A DNA stretch of 64,000 bases. Origin: Icerya purchasi (lineage: Eukaryota; Arthropoda; Insecta; Hemiptera; Monophlebidae). Within the stretch, counting starts at the first letter, position 1; every line of letters starts with the position of its first letter. Positions 1-12,120 of the stretch are shown one piece after another. The notes beneath the pieces were generated by a model. The model ran no database searches. It was not told the DNA's origin and saw only the letters and a program-made list of their open reading frames with translations. Both the position numbers and the translations under genes were made by a program. Location: the NCBI GenBank assembly GCA_039619475.1, contig CM077115.1, forward strand, positions 487,093,352 to 487,157,351, in the 5' to 3' direction.

Positions 1-240
1 GGGCTATCGTTTTCTTGCTAAACGTCTTCCACTCACGTTCTCTACATCCATTTCTATCTTGCCATTTCTAAGAACTGGCGTTTCGCACCTAGGAAAACCC
101 CTATTTTATCCTTCATCTCTCTCTTGGGTTTAGTTCGTTTTGCCCTTACATAATTTCCTTTGACAATCTCCCTTATTTCGCTTTTAATTTCGCCGAACTC
201 TGCCATCTTCCTAACCACCTTTTTTTCGACGCGTACGAGT
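1..240 (+). mobile_element. LINE family G fragment (RT/RNase H linker)
   Basis: This stretch matches 28254-28289 plus 28579-28740, which is the region between reverse transcriptase and RNase H in the LINE at 25935-29117. Both begin with the same reading (YRFL then KRLPL) and both contain GAACTGGCGTTTCG and CCTAGGAAAACCCC. Unlike the 28-kb copy it has no internal insertion, so it shows the uninterrupted arrangement. It runs off the left edge of the window. Its reading frame contains stops, so it is a dead fragment. The right boundary, near 240, is a guess from where similarity fades. Confidence 0.7.
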
Positions 241-1429
241 GTTCACTTAACTGCTGTTAATTTATACGGCTGAATGTTCTGAAATATATTTTAAAAAATA
301 TTTTAGATTCGCAAGAATTCAGTGCCGGCAACTGTTGATATTAATAATAATAATAATTTGTCGAGAGAAAAAAAAAAAGAAAAAGAAACAACTAAAATCG
401 GAAGAATTGAATCATATTGAAAGAAGAAAAAATTAATAATTGGCCTCGAAAAATTATTAACGGCTGCATAAAAGGAGCTTTGCAGGCGGTGCAGTCATGT
501 TACCGTCCTTAAGCGTATATAGTTGGAATCGGTCACACTGGCGCTAGTAAGGGAGATTGGTTGTACGGCGAGATTTAGCTATTCGTGTTATTTTCATAAT
601 TTGGCCAATCAAATAGTAGATATAATGATGTCTCGATGTCTGCAGCTGTCACTTCAAACTACGTCAACGTTCCTTTTCCCACGAAATTCTATTTTTTCGG
701 AAGTATTGTTTCGATTTTATAGGTGTGTTGTTAAAAGTTTTCAAAACACCTTTCTGCATGGTATTTAACTGCTACTTTTTTCCTAACAATAAGCAACGAC
801 GCGTACTTAATAATAATTTTACTCTCGCACTACGAAAACGAACAATAGAAAAACGGTAGGAACGTAATTAAAACGGTGTTATTTGCCCTTCAACAACCGG
901 TCCTAGGAAATTCTAATCGAGTTTTATAAAAACTATTTACAAGAAAACCACGACAGAATTATATAACATGAAAAAATAATACAGCTCTGAAACGAATTCT
1001 ATGACGAGCGATTCCATCCTCGGTTGCCCATGGTTTGCTGATGAATTTGAGACAGACTGCCAATTTTATTTTTAGCTCCACTATAGATCAAAGTCGAAAA
1101 GTGAAATAGAGAAAGAAGAGACGAAGGTTGGTATTTACTGACAATGAGGAATTTAGTGCAAAAGCAAATTTTTGCTTATTCGTATCCAGTCTTTGGAATT
1201 TGCGAGAACGGCGCTTAATATTCTACTCTAGCAAGAGTTAAAAGGTGTCTTTGATATGGCTATTTCTAGAGGGCACTTAAATAATTACACAGACTGTTCA
1301 TTCGATACTAGCCGTGTTATTCTGTAACGTATTAGACGGAAGTTAATTTTGATTTTGAAAATCATTTTGATTTGGTGAATAATTAAATAATAATATAATA
1401 ATAGCTGAAACGTAATAATAATAACAATA
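241..1429. other. AT-rich spacer, no gene seen
   Basis: This is AT-rich sequence with short A runs (about 368-390). I see no conserved protein motif on either strand and no terminal repeats. The 81-codon open frame at 523-768 has no recognisable features. Confidence 0.5.
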
Positions 1430-1450
1430 TGTATGTATGTATGTATGCAT

Positions 1451-1500
<50 letters not shown>
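1430..1500. repeat. Compound microsatellite (GTAT)n then (ATT)n
   Basis: Four to five GTAT-type units are followed by roughly 17 uninterrupted ATT/TTA units. This array alone produces the poly-Leu, poly-Tyr and poly-Asn open frames seen here. It is likely polymorphic in length. Confidence 0.95.
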
Positions 1501-1501
<1 letters not shown>

Positions 1502-2196
1502 GAATTTGCCAACTTCGGACCACGATATTTCAAAACTGTTAGGTTTTCTCGCTTTCTTCTATTTCCAGTATCGCCGCATTTCTGTCTTCAGTCCATTGTT
1601 TCCCCGTGTGCGGTTTCAGTTTCTCTTTGAAGCTCCGATGCTCTGCCAGGTTTTTCCTCAGTGAATGATGTAGTTCGATATCCACTTCGTTTATATCGCT
1701 TTCTACTACCATGAATCACTTTTATCTGTTCTTCATACTTCGAGAGAAATGCAAAAATTTACTCAGTTGGTCGGTGGGGCTTTAAGTACATCATGTGCTC
1801 GTAAAACATGATTTGTCTTCTTTTTTCCCCCCATCGAATCGGTTAGCTTCTCCGAGTATTTGTATACCTCGGCGTTGGCTTTTTGTCTATATTGTTCGTT
1901 TTTCCTAGCCGGGTCTAAGATTCTTCGCAACATTTTTGTTTCCTTTTCTTGTAATTTCCCGATATTTTAACACAAGAGTCAAGAGTTTTTTCTGATAAAA
2001 CACTTCAGGTTGAACGATTGTTGGTAATAGTTTCGCATCGATATAGATTTCTTGTGATATGTTTCTCGTCAGCTACCATTTTGGAGTTGTTTATTCTAGC
2101 CGATAATGACGTTTTTTGTTTTTTTTTTGAAACGAAGTTCTTTTACGCGGCTTGTGGGTAGGAGTAAACTGGCCATTTTGATTGTAACGTGCGTAT
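1501..2196. other. Spacer upstream of the jockey-type LINE
   Basis: No gene or repeat motif is recognised. The sequence is moderately AT-rich. The last 11 bases (2186-2196, AACGTGCGTAT) are a candidate target-site duplication for the element that follows. Confidence 0.4.
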
Positions 2197-2312
2197 CAGT
2201 CGTTGTTTTCTGTGTTCATTGTTATTTGGACGTGTATTAGTTTAACTGTATTCTCGTCAGTGGATATTATCGGCTGATCTCGGTCAGCTGATAGAGTACT
2301 ATTCATCCGACT
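2197..2312 (+). promoter_or_regulatory. Candidate internal pol II promoter (Inr plus DPE-like)
   Basis: The element's 5' UTR starts with an initiator-like TCAGTCG whose A lies at 2198. A DPE-like GGACGTG lies at 2228-2234, that is from +31. Jockey-clade LINEs are known to carry TATA-less internal promoters of this design, but the canonical DPE sits at +28, so spacing here is about 3 bases off. No TATA box is visible. The call is inference. Confidence 0.4.
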
Positions 2313-3581
2313 ATGTCGGTATCGGGTAGGTCGTCGAATTCAGCGGCGGGGACCGTCTCCAATTTCGATGATTTTCCGATGAACGAATTGCACGATCAGT
2401 GCGATAGCAATGCGGCTGGTCCGTCAAACGGTAATAAATACGTCCCGCAGTTAAGCGAATACGAGGAAGATTCGGATTCAAGCTTTACTACAGTGCTAAA
2501 ACGTAAATGTGTGACAAAGAAATCGAAACCTGATAAGAGCCAGGTAATATTTACATCTAATCGCTATAGTCCACTTCAAGTAGATGAAGATGCGATAAAG
2601 CATGCGTTATTTAATGATACCGTTGTACCAGCTACGAAATATCCTCCGATAACTATTTTACACCCTGATAGTTCAATAAATCTTAAACAATTAATTAGTA
2701 ATTTAAAACCTAAAACTTTAATTTACGTCTACACCAGTGCACATTACGATGCAGTAATTTCTACTCTTAAAACTAATAACATCCACTTTTATACACATCT
2801 GCCGAGAGAGCGTAATCCCCTAAAACTGTTTTGAAAGGACTTCCGACTACATTTACAACAGAAGATACCAAGGTTCAACTAGAATCACATTGCACGGTAT
2901 TTAAGTATCACGCAATTTACAAAAAAGCATGAGAAGACGAGTGAACGGATTCCCCTTCCTGTTTTCATCGCTACATTCCCTCCTGGGACAAATAGTAAAG
3001 AGATTTTTAATATTAAACATATAAACTATTGTTTAATTCGATGGGAAAAATACGTAAGAAAAAGTCCGGTAATTCAGTACTATAAATGTCAACGTTTTGG
3101 ACATGTGTCACTAAATTGCAACCTACCTGATAGGTGTGTTCGTTGTGCACACACCCATCCCCCTGGTGCTTGTATCAGCTCTAATTTAATCAAGTGTGTC
3201 AATTGCGATGGTCCTCATGCTGCAAATTCCAGCGAATGTGCACATTTTGTGCGTATCATTCGTGACAGGGAGGAAAATAGGCCTTCTCTTCGTCAAACTG
3301 GTTTACCTACAGCACAAGAATTAAAGACTTGTCCTTCCAATGCAGGCAAATTTCCACAAAGAACTTATGCGCAGTTGACTAGACATAATAGTCCGGAAAA
3401 CTCTGAACCTGATCATTTTTCGATTTTTTTTTCGTTATTAAATAAATTTAGAAATATTAATGTAAATAAACTTTTTCGTGTAATTAAGCTCATATTAAAT
3501 GAATTTAATGGCATGCGTCAAAAGAGTATTTTTAGTGTAATCGGTAAGGTTACGGAAATTATAAGTAAGAATTATTTTTAA
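2313..3581 (+). pseudogene. LINE ORF1 (gag-like, zinc-knuckle nucleic-acid binding protein), frameshifted
   Basis: The ATG at 2313 opens a frame with an acidic N-terminus that runs to a stop at 2834. From about 2822 to about 2915 the conserved reading (TVLKGLP and onward) lies in another frame, then returns to the original frame up to the stop at 3579-3581. Two compensating indels are therefore implied. The C-terminal part has the PRE_C2HC-associated segment and three cysteine-histidine knuckles: KCQRFGHVSLNC, then RCVRC to GAC, then KCVNCDGPHAANSSEC. In the first knuckle the codon at 3078 reads Tyr where the family usually has Cys, which would weaken zinc binding. In related elements this protein coats the RNA and takes it to the nucleus. 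ORF2 starts 9 bases after this stop. Confidence 0.85.
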
Positions 3582-3590
3582 TTGTGACTA

Positions 3591-6364
3591 ATGATTGTCA
3601 ATAATAATGGGATACGACTAGTTGCTTGGAATTGTAACTCAATCGCTAATAAGTATGAGGAATTGTATGAATTTATTTGCAATAACCAGATTCACATAAT
3701 TGCCCTTTCCGAAACCAAATTGCACTCTTCATATAACCTTAAATTTCCTGGCTTCAAATTGTATAGAGAAGATGTTAATCGCAGAAGTGGTGGAGTAGCA
3801 TTAATTATAAACAATAATATTAAACATGTCTTACTGCGTTTACCTCGTTTAATGCACGTACAATGCATTGCTGTTAAAATATATTCTGATTTTTTATGTC
3901 ATGTTAATCAAAATTTAAACTCGTTTGTTGTTTGCGCCGTATATAAGCCACCTAGATTTACACAAAAATTTGCTGATGACATTAGATCACTTCTTAACTT
4001 ACATCCAAAGGTTATTTTAGTTGGCGATCTAAATGCTAAAAGTAGAATATGGGGTTGCTTCAACAACAATTTAGCAGGTAATATATTATTCAATATGTCC
4101 ATTCGGGACAATTTTCAAATAATAGCTCCTCGAGAACCTACTTACGTTCCTTCTTCAAATCAGCTTCGATGCAGTGTTTTAGATCTAATCGTAGCAAAAA
4201 ATGTTAGTGCAAAACTCCCCGTTACGTTTGATCATCTTATCTCTGATCATAAACCAATTTTTACGATTATTAATAATGTAAAACCGCTCTTAAATAGTAA
4301 GTCGTATCTAGACTTTAATAATGCGGATTGGGATAGTTTCAAAAAATATATCTCAGATAGTATTAATTTAAATCAACCAATTAAAGATAATTCTGATATT
4401 GATAGCAGGTTGAATAACTTTACTAAATTAATTACTGACAGTATTAATCTATTTATACCAAAAAAGACGTGTCAGATGTTCCCGCAAGTTTACGTTCCGA
4501 GTATTGTTCGTAATATAATTAAACCTAAAAACAATGTTCGGAGGATTTATACAAAATACCGATTTCACTCTAATATTGGTTATCTGAAACCTGTAATCAA
4601 ATTCTTAACAAAAATAGTCAGATTTGTACTTAGAAAAACCAAAAATTATAAATTTCAAAAATTTCTGACAAATGTTAATATACACAAGATAAAAGTTTAT
4701 GGAAAGTATGTTCGCGGTATACTAAGAGCTATGGGGTGATTCCACCGCTATTTGATTCTGATCTTAACACGTATGTTTATAAGGATCAAGCGAAAGCGGA
4801 GTTGTTAGCCGAGTATTACTCAAATATTCATAAAACGAGCACGCGTCTTGCGTCTACATATCAAAATAATTTAGTCACTAATACAGTAAAACGTTTACTA
4901 ACTGGTTCTGATTTCAATAACATTACAGGTTCTCCTATTTTTCATTCTGAGTTTTGTCCTGCCTCACCTGCTGAAATATTTAGGTACCTGAAGAAATCTA
5001 AAGCAAAAAACTCTTGTGGTGATGATAATATCCCGGCAAAAATCTTAAATAAGATTCCTCGGAAGGGAGTACTAGAGTTAATGCACATAATTAATGCTAC
5101 AATGTGGTTCGGCTATTTTCCAAATTTCTGGAAAGTAGCCAAAATCATTGCGCTACCTAAACCAGGCAAAGACTTTTCCCAAGTGAATAATATACGGCCC
5201 ATTAGTTTACTTAGCAATTTAAGCAAAATAGCGGAAAAAGTTATGCTACACAGGCTTCGTAATTTCGCCGATAGTAATAACATACTTCCAGTGGAACAAT
5301 TTGGTTTCAGATCAGGTTATTCTACTACGCATCAAGTTGCTAGGATTACTGATCATGTCACGCACAACTTTAATATAAACAAACACACTGGATTAATTCT
5401 ATTTGACATTGCAAAAGCATTTGACACGACCTGGCACGACGGGCTGATTTACAAAATGTTAAAATATAATTTTCCGAAATATCTAATCAAATTGATTAGA
5501 AGTTACTTACGGAATAGAACTTTTTACGTTTCATTACAAGACGGTAAGTCAATGACCAAAACTGTCGTCGTAGGAGTTCCTCAAGGTAGTGTGCTGGGGC
5601 CTTTTCTCTTTTCAGTCTACTTGTCCGATCTCCCTAAGTTGCAACACACGAGTTTAGCTTTATATGCTGATGATACGGCTATATATTGTAGCTCGTATAG
5701 AACGTCTACTATTTATAATCGTCTACAGCTGCATAGTTTTCGGGTTTTAAAATTTTTGGAAAAATGGAAAATTGAAATTAATCCAACTAAAACAGAAGCA
5801 ATACTTTTTACTCGTAGATATTCCACCCCTCCGAGGCAATTGATTATTAATGGTACCAGGATTAAATGGGCTAATCATGTTCGATATCTTGGTGTAATTC
5901 TAGATAAAAGATTATCTTTTAAGGAACACTTAAAATACGGTGAAGCGAAAACAAATAGAACCATTGCAGCTTTGTACCCAATTATCAATCGGAGATCTTA
6001 CTTAAACACCGCAAACAAGCTTATTATCTATAAAAGTATTATTAGACCAATATTGACTTATTCAGCTCCAGTTTAGTACTCGATTTCAAACTCCGACTTT
6101 AATCAACTTCAGTTGCTGCAGAATAGATGTTGTCGGTGTATTTTAAACGTTCCCCGCTGGACTAAAATAAATAATATGCATGACTGGTTACAATTGCCTT
6201 ATGTAAAAGATTTTATAATTAATACAGCAAAAAAATTTTTTCATGGCTGTTCCTACCACAGCAATATGCTTATCAGGAATATAGGCGATTATAATTCCGA
6301 GCAACTAACCCGAATGTACGTTAAATATAAGCATCGTCGGATTAAACACAATTTAGTTAGTTAG
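3591..6364 (+). pseudogene. LINE ORF2 (endonuclease-reverse transcriptase), one frameshift and one stop
   Basis: The ATG at 3591 opens a 382-codon frame covering the endonuclease. Visible motifs are WNCNS near residue 13, SETKLH at 40 (catalytic Glu), GDLNAKS at 145, LDLIVA at 198 and SDHKPI at 218 (catalytic His). The frame shifts near 4736. The second 446-codon segment carries the RT: LPKPGKD, RPISLL, FGFRSGYSTTHQ, FDIAKAFD, VPQGSVLGP and the catalytic YADD at its residue 310. A TAG at 6074-6076 sits where a Trp codon is expected, after which the same frame continues to 6364 as the C-terminal region. The enzyme would nick target DNA and copy element RNA in place. All catalytic residues I can check are kept; only the frameshift and the stop break it. 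Confidence 0.92.
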
Positions 6365-6628
6365 TGATATCTGTAAGCTGTTAAGTAATGTTTTCAATGG
6401 TAACAATTGGTTGTAATTTTTGATTATTTTGGGTTTTTTGTTATACTTTGTTATACTAAACTGGCCGAAAAGGCGAGGCATGAAAATCGTGTTATGCGTC
6501 GTCTGGCAGGCGATCTTCACACTCGTTCTCTTTCACTCTGTCCCTTTCTATTATATACGGGTGCGTGCGTGCGTGCGTGTGCCAGTGGGGCGTGTATGAA
6601 AGTCTGGGAGGAGTTGAAAAATAAATAA
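6365..6628 (+). other. 3' UTR and A-rich tail of the jockey-type LINE
   Basis: Noncoding sequence between the ORF2 stop and an AATAAATAAAA tail near 6618-6630. It contains GGCCGAAAAGGCGAGGC at 6462-6478, in which GGCC and GGC flank an A-rich core, and a short (GTGC)n run near 6561-6575. A-rich AATAAA-type tails are usual for the clade. Confidence 0.6.
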
Positions 6629-6639
6629 AACGTACTATA

Positions 6640-8330
6640 ATTGCTAGGGAAACGTGTATGCATGAAAATGGATGCCGTACAAATAAAAGAAAAAAATGTA
6701 CGAACGGGAAAAATTTTCAAAAAGGCTTTTGGAAAAATAATCCGACAATAATATACAAGAACTGATGATAGTAAAATGGCTGTTGGAGACAGCGTCTATG
6801 TTTCTGCGAGGGTTGATAGTTTGGCGGCCTCAGGAAAATATATTATGAAAAATTATTAATTTTGGTTTGGAGGGGCGGGGAAAGACGAAGGAATTTTTGG
6901 GAATGTGAAAAAATGAAAAATATACCCGAATTAATTTTTGAAAACTCATCATAATAGGATAATGTACAATGCAGAATCTGTGCGAGAATGGATGGCGCAT
7001 TTTCACAGCAGGCGGAGGGTTCCGCGGGTAGATTTTTAAAATCATGGAAAACATAAAAAAAAAAATTTCGAATGATAAAGTAATCGTAAGTGTGAAAAAA
7101 TAAAAATATACTGAGATTAATTCTATAATACTTAGGATTAGAACAAATGATTATAACCAGTAGGGAAACTAGTAACAGCAGATGTGTGCTAGGGGAACAT
7201 GTGGTGCGCTTTTTCGTCGGCTATCACAACGACGTATGCCTTCAATGGGAATGGATTGCGCACTTTGGTACCGGCTATTGCAGCGGTGTAAGCATGCAAG
7301 GGAATTGATTGTGTGCTTTGGCGGCGGAAGCGTCGATGGGGGGTTTGATGGTCACAGTAAAAGTAAATAGAATGCAATATATTAGATATGAAAACAACGG
7401 CAGCGGATAGGCTTCCACAGCGAGTAGGATGATCGGGATGATAAGAAAAAATAAATAATGTACATTATAATCGATCGGGGAAAGAGGGTGGAAGGGACAG
7501 AGGGGACTAGGGTTAGTTTTGGGTTATAGAAATAAATGATTGGTTAATTTGTAAGTATTTCGAATAATCGGATAGGTTTAAACAACAGAGCAGAGATTGG
7601 GTTATTATGTGAAAAATAATAATCAAAAAAAATAAAACAGGTGTGGAAGAACAAGTAAATTATATATTATAATATGACGGAGGTCGTTCCTTGAGGGAGA
7701 GTGGAGAATTGTGTTTATAATTGAAATATATACATGTAAATATTGCAATATTTTTCAGTCAGCCAGCGTTTGTATTATTGGTCTATAACAGCCTAGGGGA
7801 ACTTAGTTTGGGCCCCTTTCTTCGGGCGGGTGTTCAGATTAGCCGGTTGTACTGCTTGGGGGTTATACTTAGGTGTATTGGGGATCCCTTGACGGGAAAT
7901 TGGGTTATAATTCAGTATATACAAGTAAATATTAAAATATAGGTTACTTTATGGCTATGACACAAGAATTGGGGTTGGGGTCCTTCTCTGGGGCAATGGG
8001 GTGTTCGGATTATCGGTGTGTAATATTCTAAGGGTGGGGGTTTGGACTAGATCGTGTTTGGATTACTAGGACTACAGGGAACTGGACAAGGGAACCGTGG
8101 AAACTTGGGGTAATTTTGAGCACCTGGACACTAATTGGGGTTAGTTTGCACACTCTGATAAAGTACATGAGGTAGTTTTCGACCTCCGGGCACAGTTTTA
8201 GGGTTCGGATTGGCGGAACTGTCCAGGGAATCGGGGTAAACTCAAAAGAAAAATCGGGGGAACCGGGGGAAACTTGAGTGAATTTTGGGCTCCTGGCTAA
8301 GCCAGCTCATACATTTGTTAGCTACTGAAG
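6640..8330. repeat. Decayed tandem-repeat tract
   Basis: The tract alternates AT-rich and G-rich blocks. At 7193-7246 and 7247-7300 two 54-base units align end to end without gaps, both beginning GGGAA and sharing CGGCTAT/CGGCTATT in the middle. A partial third unit follows to about 7352. At 7715-7905 and 7905-8040 a larger, about 200-base unit seems to recur: ATATATACATGTAAATATT then GGGCGGGTGTTCAGATTA, matched by GTATATACAAGTAAATATT then GGGGTGTTCGGATTA. The rest (7360-7700, 8040-8330) has similar composition but no unit I can align. Short open frames here are by-products of the repeats. Confidence 0.55.
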
Positions 8331-8582
8331 TCATTCTTGCTGAATATTAGTCGTAAACAATCCAAGCACAAAATGAAACAGCGGGAATCACTGCCAATCA
8401 GTAGAGACGGTGTTTCCAGTCAATATAACGAGCAAGATGGTTACATTCATTTAAGAAAAGCGGATTGCCCGGTTCCGTCACCGAATAAATAATAAAAAGT
8501 TTCGCGCTTATTTTAATCGGTCCGAATTGTAGGTGAGACAAAAATATGAAATGAAATGGTTCGAATTTTTACGAAATATCAT

Positions 8583-8670
8583 TATTATTATTATTATGTA
8601 TTGTGAAATTTTGCTGCCCCCTAAAAGTGCCGCCCCTGCAGCCTCCACTACGCTACGCCATTGGGCAGGA
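8583..8670 (-). mobile_element. Probable terminal fragment of a hAT-like DNA transposon
   Basis: Read on the minus strand from about 8665 the sequence begins CAATGGCGTAGCGTAGTGG and continues through GC-rich GGGGCGGCAC. Ends of the form CA-N-TGGCGTAG are common for hAT-type elements in insects. An (ATT)n stretch lies on the inner side at 8579-8596. No second end or target-site duplication was found. Confidence 0.35.
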
Positions 8671-9967
8671 TGTTTCATGTACTGAACCTTCTGTGTCCTA
8701 ATTTAAAGATTACCATAATTTACATTTACATAATACTAAATTCAAAACAAAGATATTTAATTTTTAATTTGTAATATCGTATATATTTCTCGCCCAGTAT
8801 TAACATAAATGTGTTTAAAAATTTTTGTGATTTTATTTGACTTTTTCAATACTTTTTGAAACTTAGATAGCTTCGTCAAGGAATTAAATATATAATTAGA
8901 ATCATAGAAAGTGGAAGAAACTTCAATAAATGTATCCTCAAATAAACTTGCAAGATACCGACAAATTTAATTATTTCATTCATTAAAAAAACTTTATACT
9001 ATATCCGATACTGCAGTGTGATGGGTTTGAATTCTTTTAAGAACTAAATAAAAATATATATACATATATATGCAAAACAACAAATGCGATCGCTATATAT
9101 AATTAAAATCATGGATGACAGAAGAAACTACGAAGAACGTATCCACAAGTAAACTTGCAGGATACGAATGAAGAAGAAAGATAATATAATCAATATATAT
9201 TAAAAGCAAATTCAATCCAATCATGTTACACTTAAATGACGGAGAGTTGATATTTTTTAGCTTTTTAAATATATTAGTGACTATATATTTAAAAAAAAAC
9301 AATTGAAAAGAACCGATATTGACCGATTATTAATATTAATCATCTTCATCCGTTTCGTATTACTATTGCTAACAGAACTCTTAAATTTACATCGCAAAAG
9401 TCCGTTTATTTGTGTTTCACACCGAAATCACTATTTCAAAAAAATAAAACATATTTTAAAAAAAATGAATAACCCAATAAAATTATGTAAAATATGTATT
9501 TTGTGATTATATACGTGTATGTATGTATAACATATTATACACGCAGAAAAACTAAATCGTTAACGAAGTACGGTTTTTTTTTGTGTGGAATTTCTGATAG
9601 CAGTATTTGGTAACTCGTGTTTCTCACTGACACAAATGATAAAGTTTAACGGATGATACCTAAAAATCACCACAAGTAGTCCGTAAAAAACGTCTGAGTA
9701 AAAATCCTTGCTCGCTACCGCCCAAACGTGGATCACACCTGAAAGATCCCGCCTAAACGATTGCGCCCGAAAATCCCGCCTGAAAAGGGCGACCCCTTTT
9801 TCTGGTAGTTCGCTTGGTATTTTCGGTATCAAATTAACTTTTATCTTCGGTAGGTAGTGAACTGAGCCTACTTTAGTGTTTCTTAGTACTGTCATATGTT
9901 GTATTTCTGACTGTACCGTTCTCGCGATGGCAACATGGTCAATTTGGAACTTTCTCATTGTATTCAC

Positions 9968-10001
<34 letters not shown>

Positions 10002-11880
10002 ATATGAACTATAAAAAAATTCACATTATTTTTCATATCTCTGGAGCAAAAATGACAGTTATTATTATATACACTCCTAGAGTTCATGTGGATTTTGATT
10101 CTGTTGATAGGCCTGGGGAATATTTTTATCGAAAAAAAAATGACCAGATGCCTGAAAGACTTTTAAAAATTCGAAAAGTATCTTCCTCCGCTCATTTCGG
10201 GTGGTGGATGCAATCCCTCATCATAAAACTCGTTTCATAGCCTGTACTATTTTCTGGTATTATGTAATTTCCTTTATTACTTTTTTTTTTTTTTTTCTAT
10301 TAAATAAAACAGCGCTCCGAAGATTGATGATAGATCGATCGTACGCGATGAAGATCAATACTAAATCCGTATCAGTACATATACATGTGGAAAATGTAAT
10401 CCTTCGATTTTCGCCATATATATAGAATGATAACCGAATTCTTCTGACTCGTAGATTTAATATACGCTGAGATAATAATACAAACAGTAGACATCAAAAC
10501 GAAATTTGAACCGAACAAATCTCAGTAAATACTGTACTGAAGTGCTAGAAGACTGTTGGAGGAAGAGGGGGAAGTGTTATTAATGCAATAATAGAAGTGT
10601 GGCACTGCTAAAAGGACCAGTCAATAATTTCTAGTTACGTTTTAGCCTAAATTTGGTTCGAAGAATATTAAGCAAACTAAAGATAAAGAATTTTTATCAT
10701 AAAAAAGGGACCACTCGGTGCAAGAGATTAATGTTAAGGATTAGATCACGTAGAATGCAACCGCTGAAGCTCCGTAAAGGAAAACAGCATTTACCATCTT
10801 TCCGACTAATAGGTGAGAGGAAGGCTATTAATAAAGTAGCGAATTAGGAGAAACAGAGATGGAGATAATAAAAACGCACATAGAACTAAAGAAGAGCAGA
10901 AAGTTAATACAGGAAGAGCTAGAAGCGAAAGGAAAAGAAATTTAATGAGTACGGAATTGGATATCATTTTAATTAAAAAAAAAAAAAAAAAAAAAAACTT
11001 GAAATCCATCCTTCGCTACTGGGAAATTGTTAATATTTTAGTGATTCTTTAAGTAAGTTTCTAAAAAAAAATATGAACTTATTTGGATGACTTTCTAATG
11101 CTAACTTATTGATTTACAAATACAACTTTACTGTAAAATAGTGAATTTAAATTTTATTAAGAAGAAATTAGAAAGAAAAGAGCAGAACTGTCTAAAATGT
11201 TATGAAATACAATACGGGGATAGGAGGGAGAACCGCAGAAAGCTGCTTGTGGAGTTAGTCGGGTAATATATAATATAAAACTGCAACATCATTAATAGCA
11301 ACATGTAAGCGAATATAAAAGTAAAAAATGTAAAGAAAAGTTATTCTTAAATGATATATTTTACGTGAAAATAGTACGAAATTGGAAATGAACTTAACCA
11401 GATGTTTCGTATAACTTTATAAACTAAAACGACGAGCGATCGAAACTCACGGAAAGATGTTGTTAATAATGCCCCCCCGCCCGACCCTTTTTTAAAATTT
11501 GAATACCAATTTCATTTGAAGAAGAATTGAAAAATTTTGTCTCTGTACAAAATATCGCCGGTAGAGGTGTTTAGGAGACTGTACATTGACAGAGTCAGGT
11601 AAATTGTTTTTTACACGAGCAAACTATGGGCTAAGTAGAATTTAGAGAAAAAGTGAAAGGCTCGCCTGAAGAAAAGACTAGAACCGATTTGTAACCTTTG
11701 AATATCGTAAACGCATTTACTTTTGATGGTTTTAATCGAGTTTTTATTATATTATCCGTATTAATATTAAACAATTTTAAACTGTTTTATATAAAATCCA
11801 CTGAAAAAGAAAAAAGAATCCTAACCTAACAAATTTACTTGGCCATACTACTTGGAAATAATAATTTTAGATTACTTTTT
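8671..11880. other. Long AT-rich spacer with microsatellites, no gene seen
   Basis: It contains an (AT)n/(GT)n microsatellite at 9966-10003, poly-T at 10279-10297 and poly-A at 10975-10997. A somewhat GC-richer patch at 9700-9930 gives a 175-codon minus-strand frame (9560-10087) with no recognisable domain; this frame runs through the microsatellite. The 10653-10847 frame is Lys/Arg-rich and unrecognised. I see no intron-exon structure. Confidence 0.45.
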
Positions 11881-12120
11881 AACCGACTTCAAAAAAGGAG
11901 GAGGTATTCAACTCGACTGTATTTTTTTTTTTTTTTTTTTTTTATTTATTTTTTTTATGTGTGTTACCACAGAACTTTCTTCTAGATGAACCGGTTTTGA
12001 TGATTCTTCTTTTATTTGAAAGGTAGTGTTTGTCGTGTGGTCCCATTTAAATTTGATCAAGATCTGACCGATAGTTTTTGAGTTATCCTTAATAATGCGG
12101 GAGATTGAAGCTTTTTGGAT
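11881..12120 (+). repeat. Dispersed insect repeat beginning AACCGACTTC
   Basis: The segment starts AACCGACTTCAAAAAAGG, then AGGAGG, a T-run, and a stretch containing GATGAACCGGTTTTGATGAT and GTGGTCCCATTTAAATTTGA. I recognise this as a widespread repeat module of insect genomes, from memory and without a database check. Its first ten informative bases ACCGACTTCA recur inverted at 12681-12690 (TGAAGTCGGT), so it could form one element with the palindrome that follows. Confidence 0.5.

Larger units (their letters stand above)
2197..6628 (+). mobile_element. Jockey-type non-LTR retrotransposon, nearly full length
   Basis: A two-ORF LINE of about 4.4 kb. ORF1 encodes a gag-like protein with zinc knuckles. 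ORF2 encodes an apurinic-type endonuclease followed by reverse transcriptase. There is no RNase H, as expected for the Jockey clade, and the phrase PFLFSVYLSDLP after the PQGS motif is typical of that clade. The proposed start is the CAGTCG at 2197. The proposed end is the AATAAATAAAA tail near 6628. The flanks AACGTGCGTAT (2186-2196) and AACGTACTATA (6629-6639) agree at 8 of 11 positions and may be a worn target-site duplication. Few lesions are visible: two compensating frameshifts and a lost cysteine in ORF1, and one frameshift and one stop in ORF2. This is the youngest-looking LINE in the window. Confidence 0.9.

Noticed and set aside
523..768. 81-codon open frame starting with ATT-like start context
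   Set aside because: No domain, no splice sites and no conservation clue; length is unremarkable for this composition.
1285..1664. Poly-Leu, poly-Tyr and poly-Asn open frames
   Set aside because: They are produced by the (ATT)n microsatellite in different frames and have no flanking coding features.
9560..10087. 175-codon minus-strand open frame
   Set aside because: It crosses an (AT)n/(GT)n microsatellite and shows no recognisable domain.
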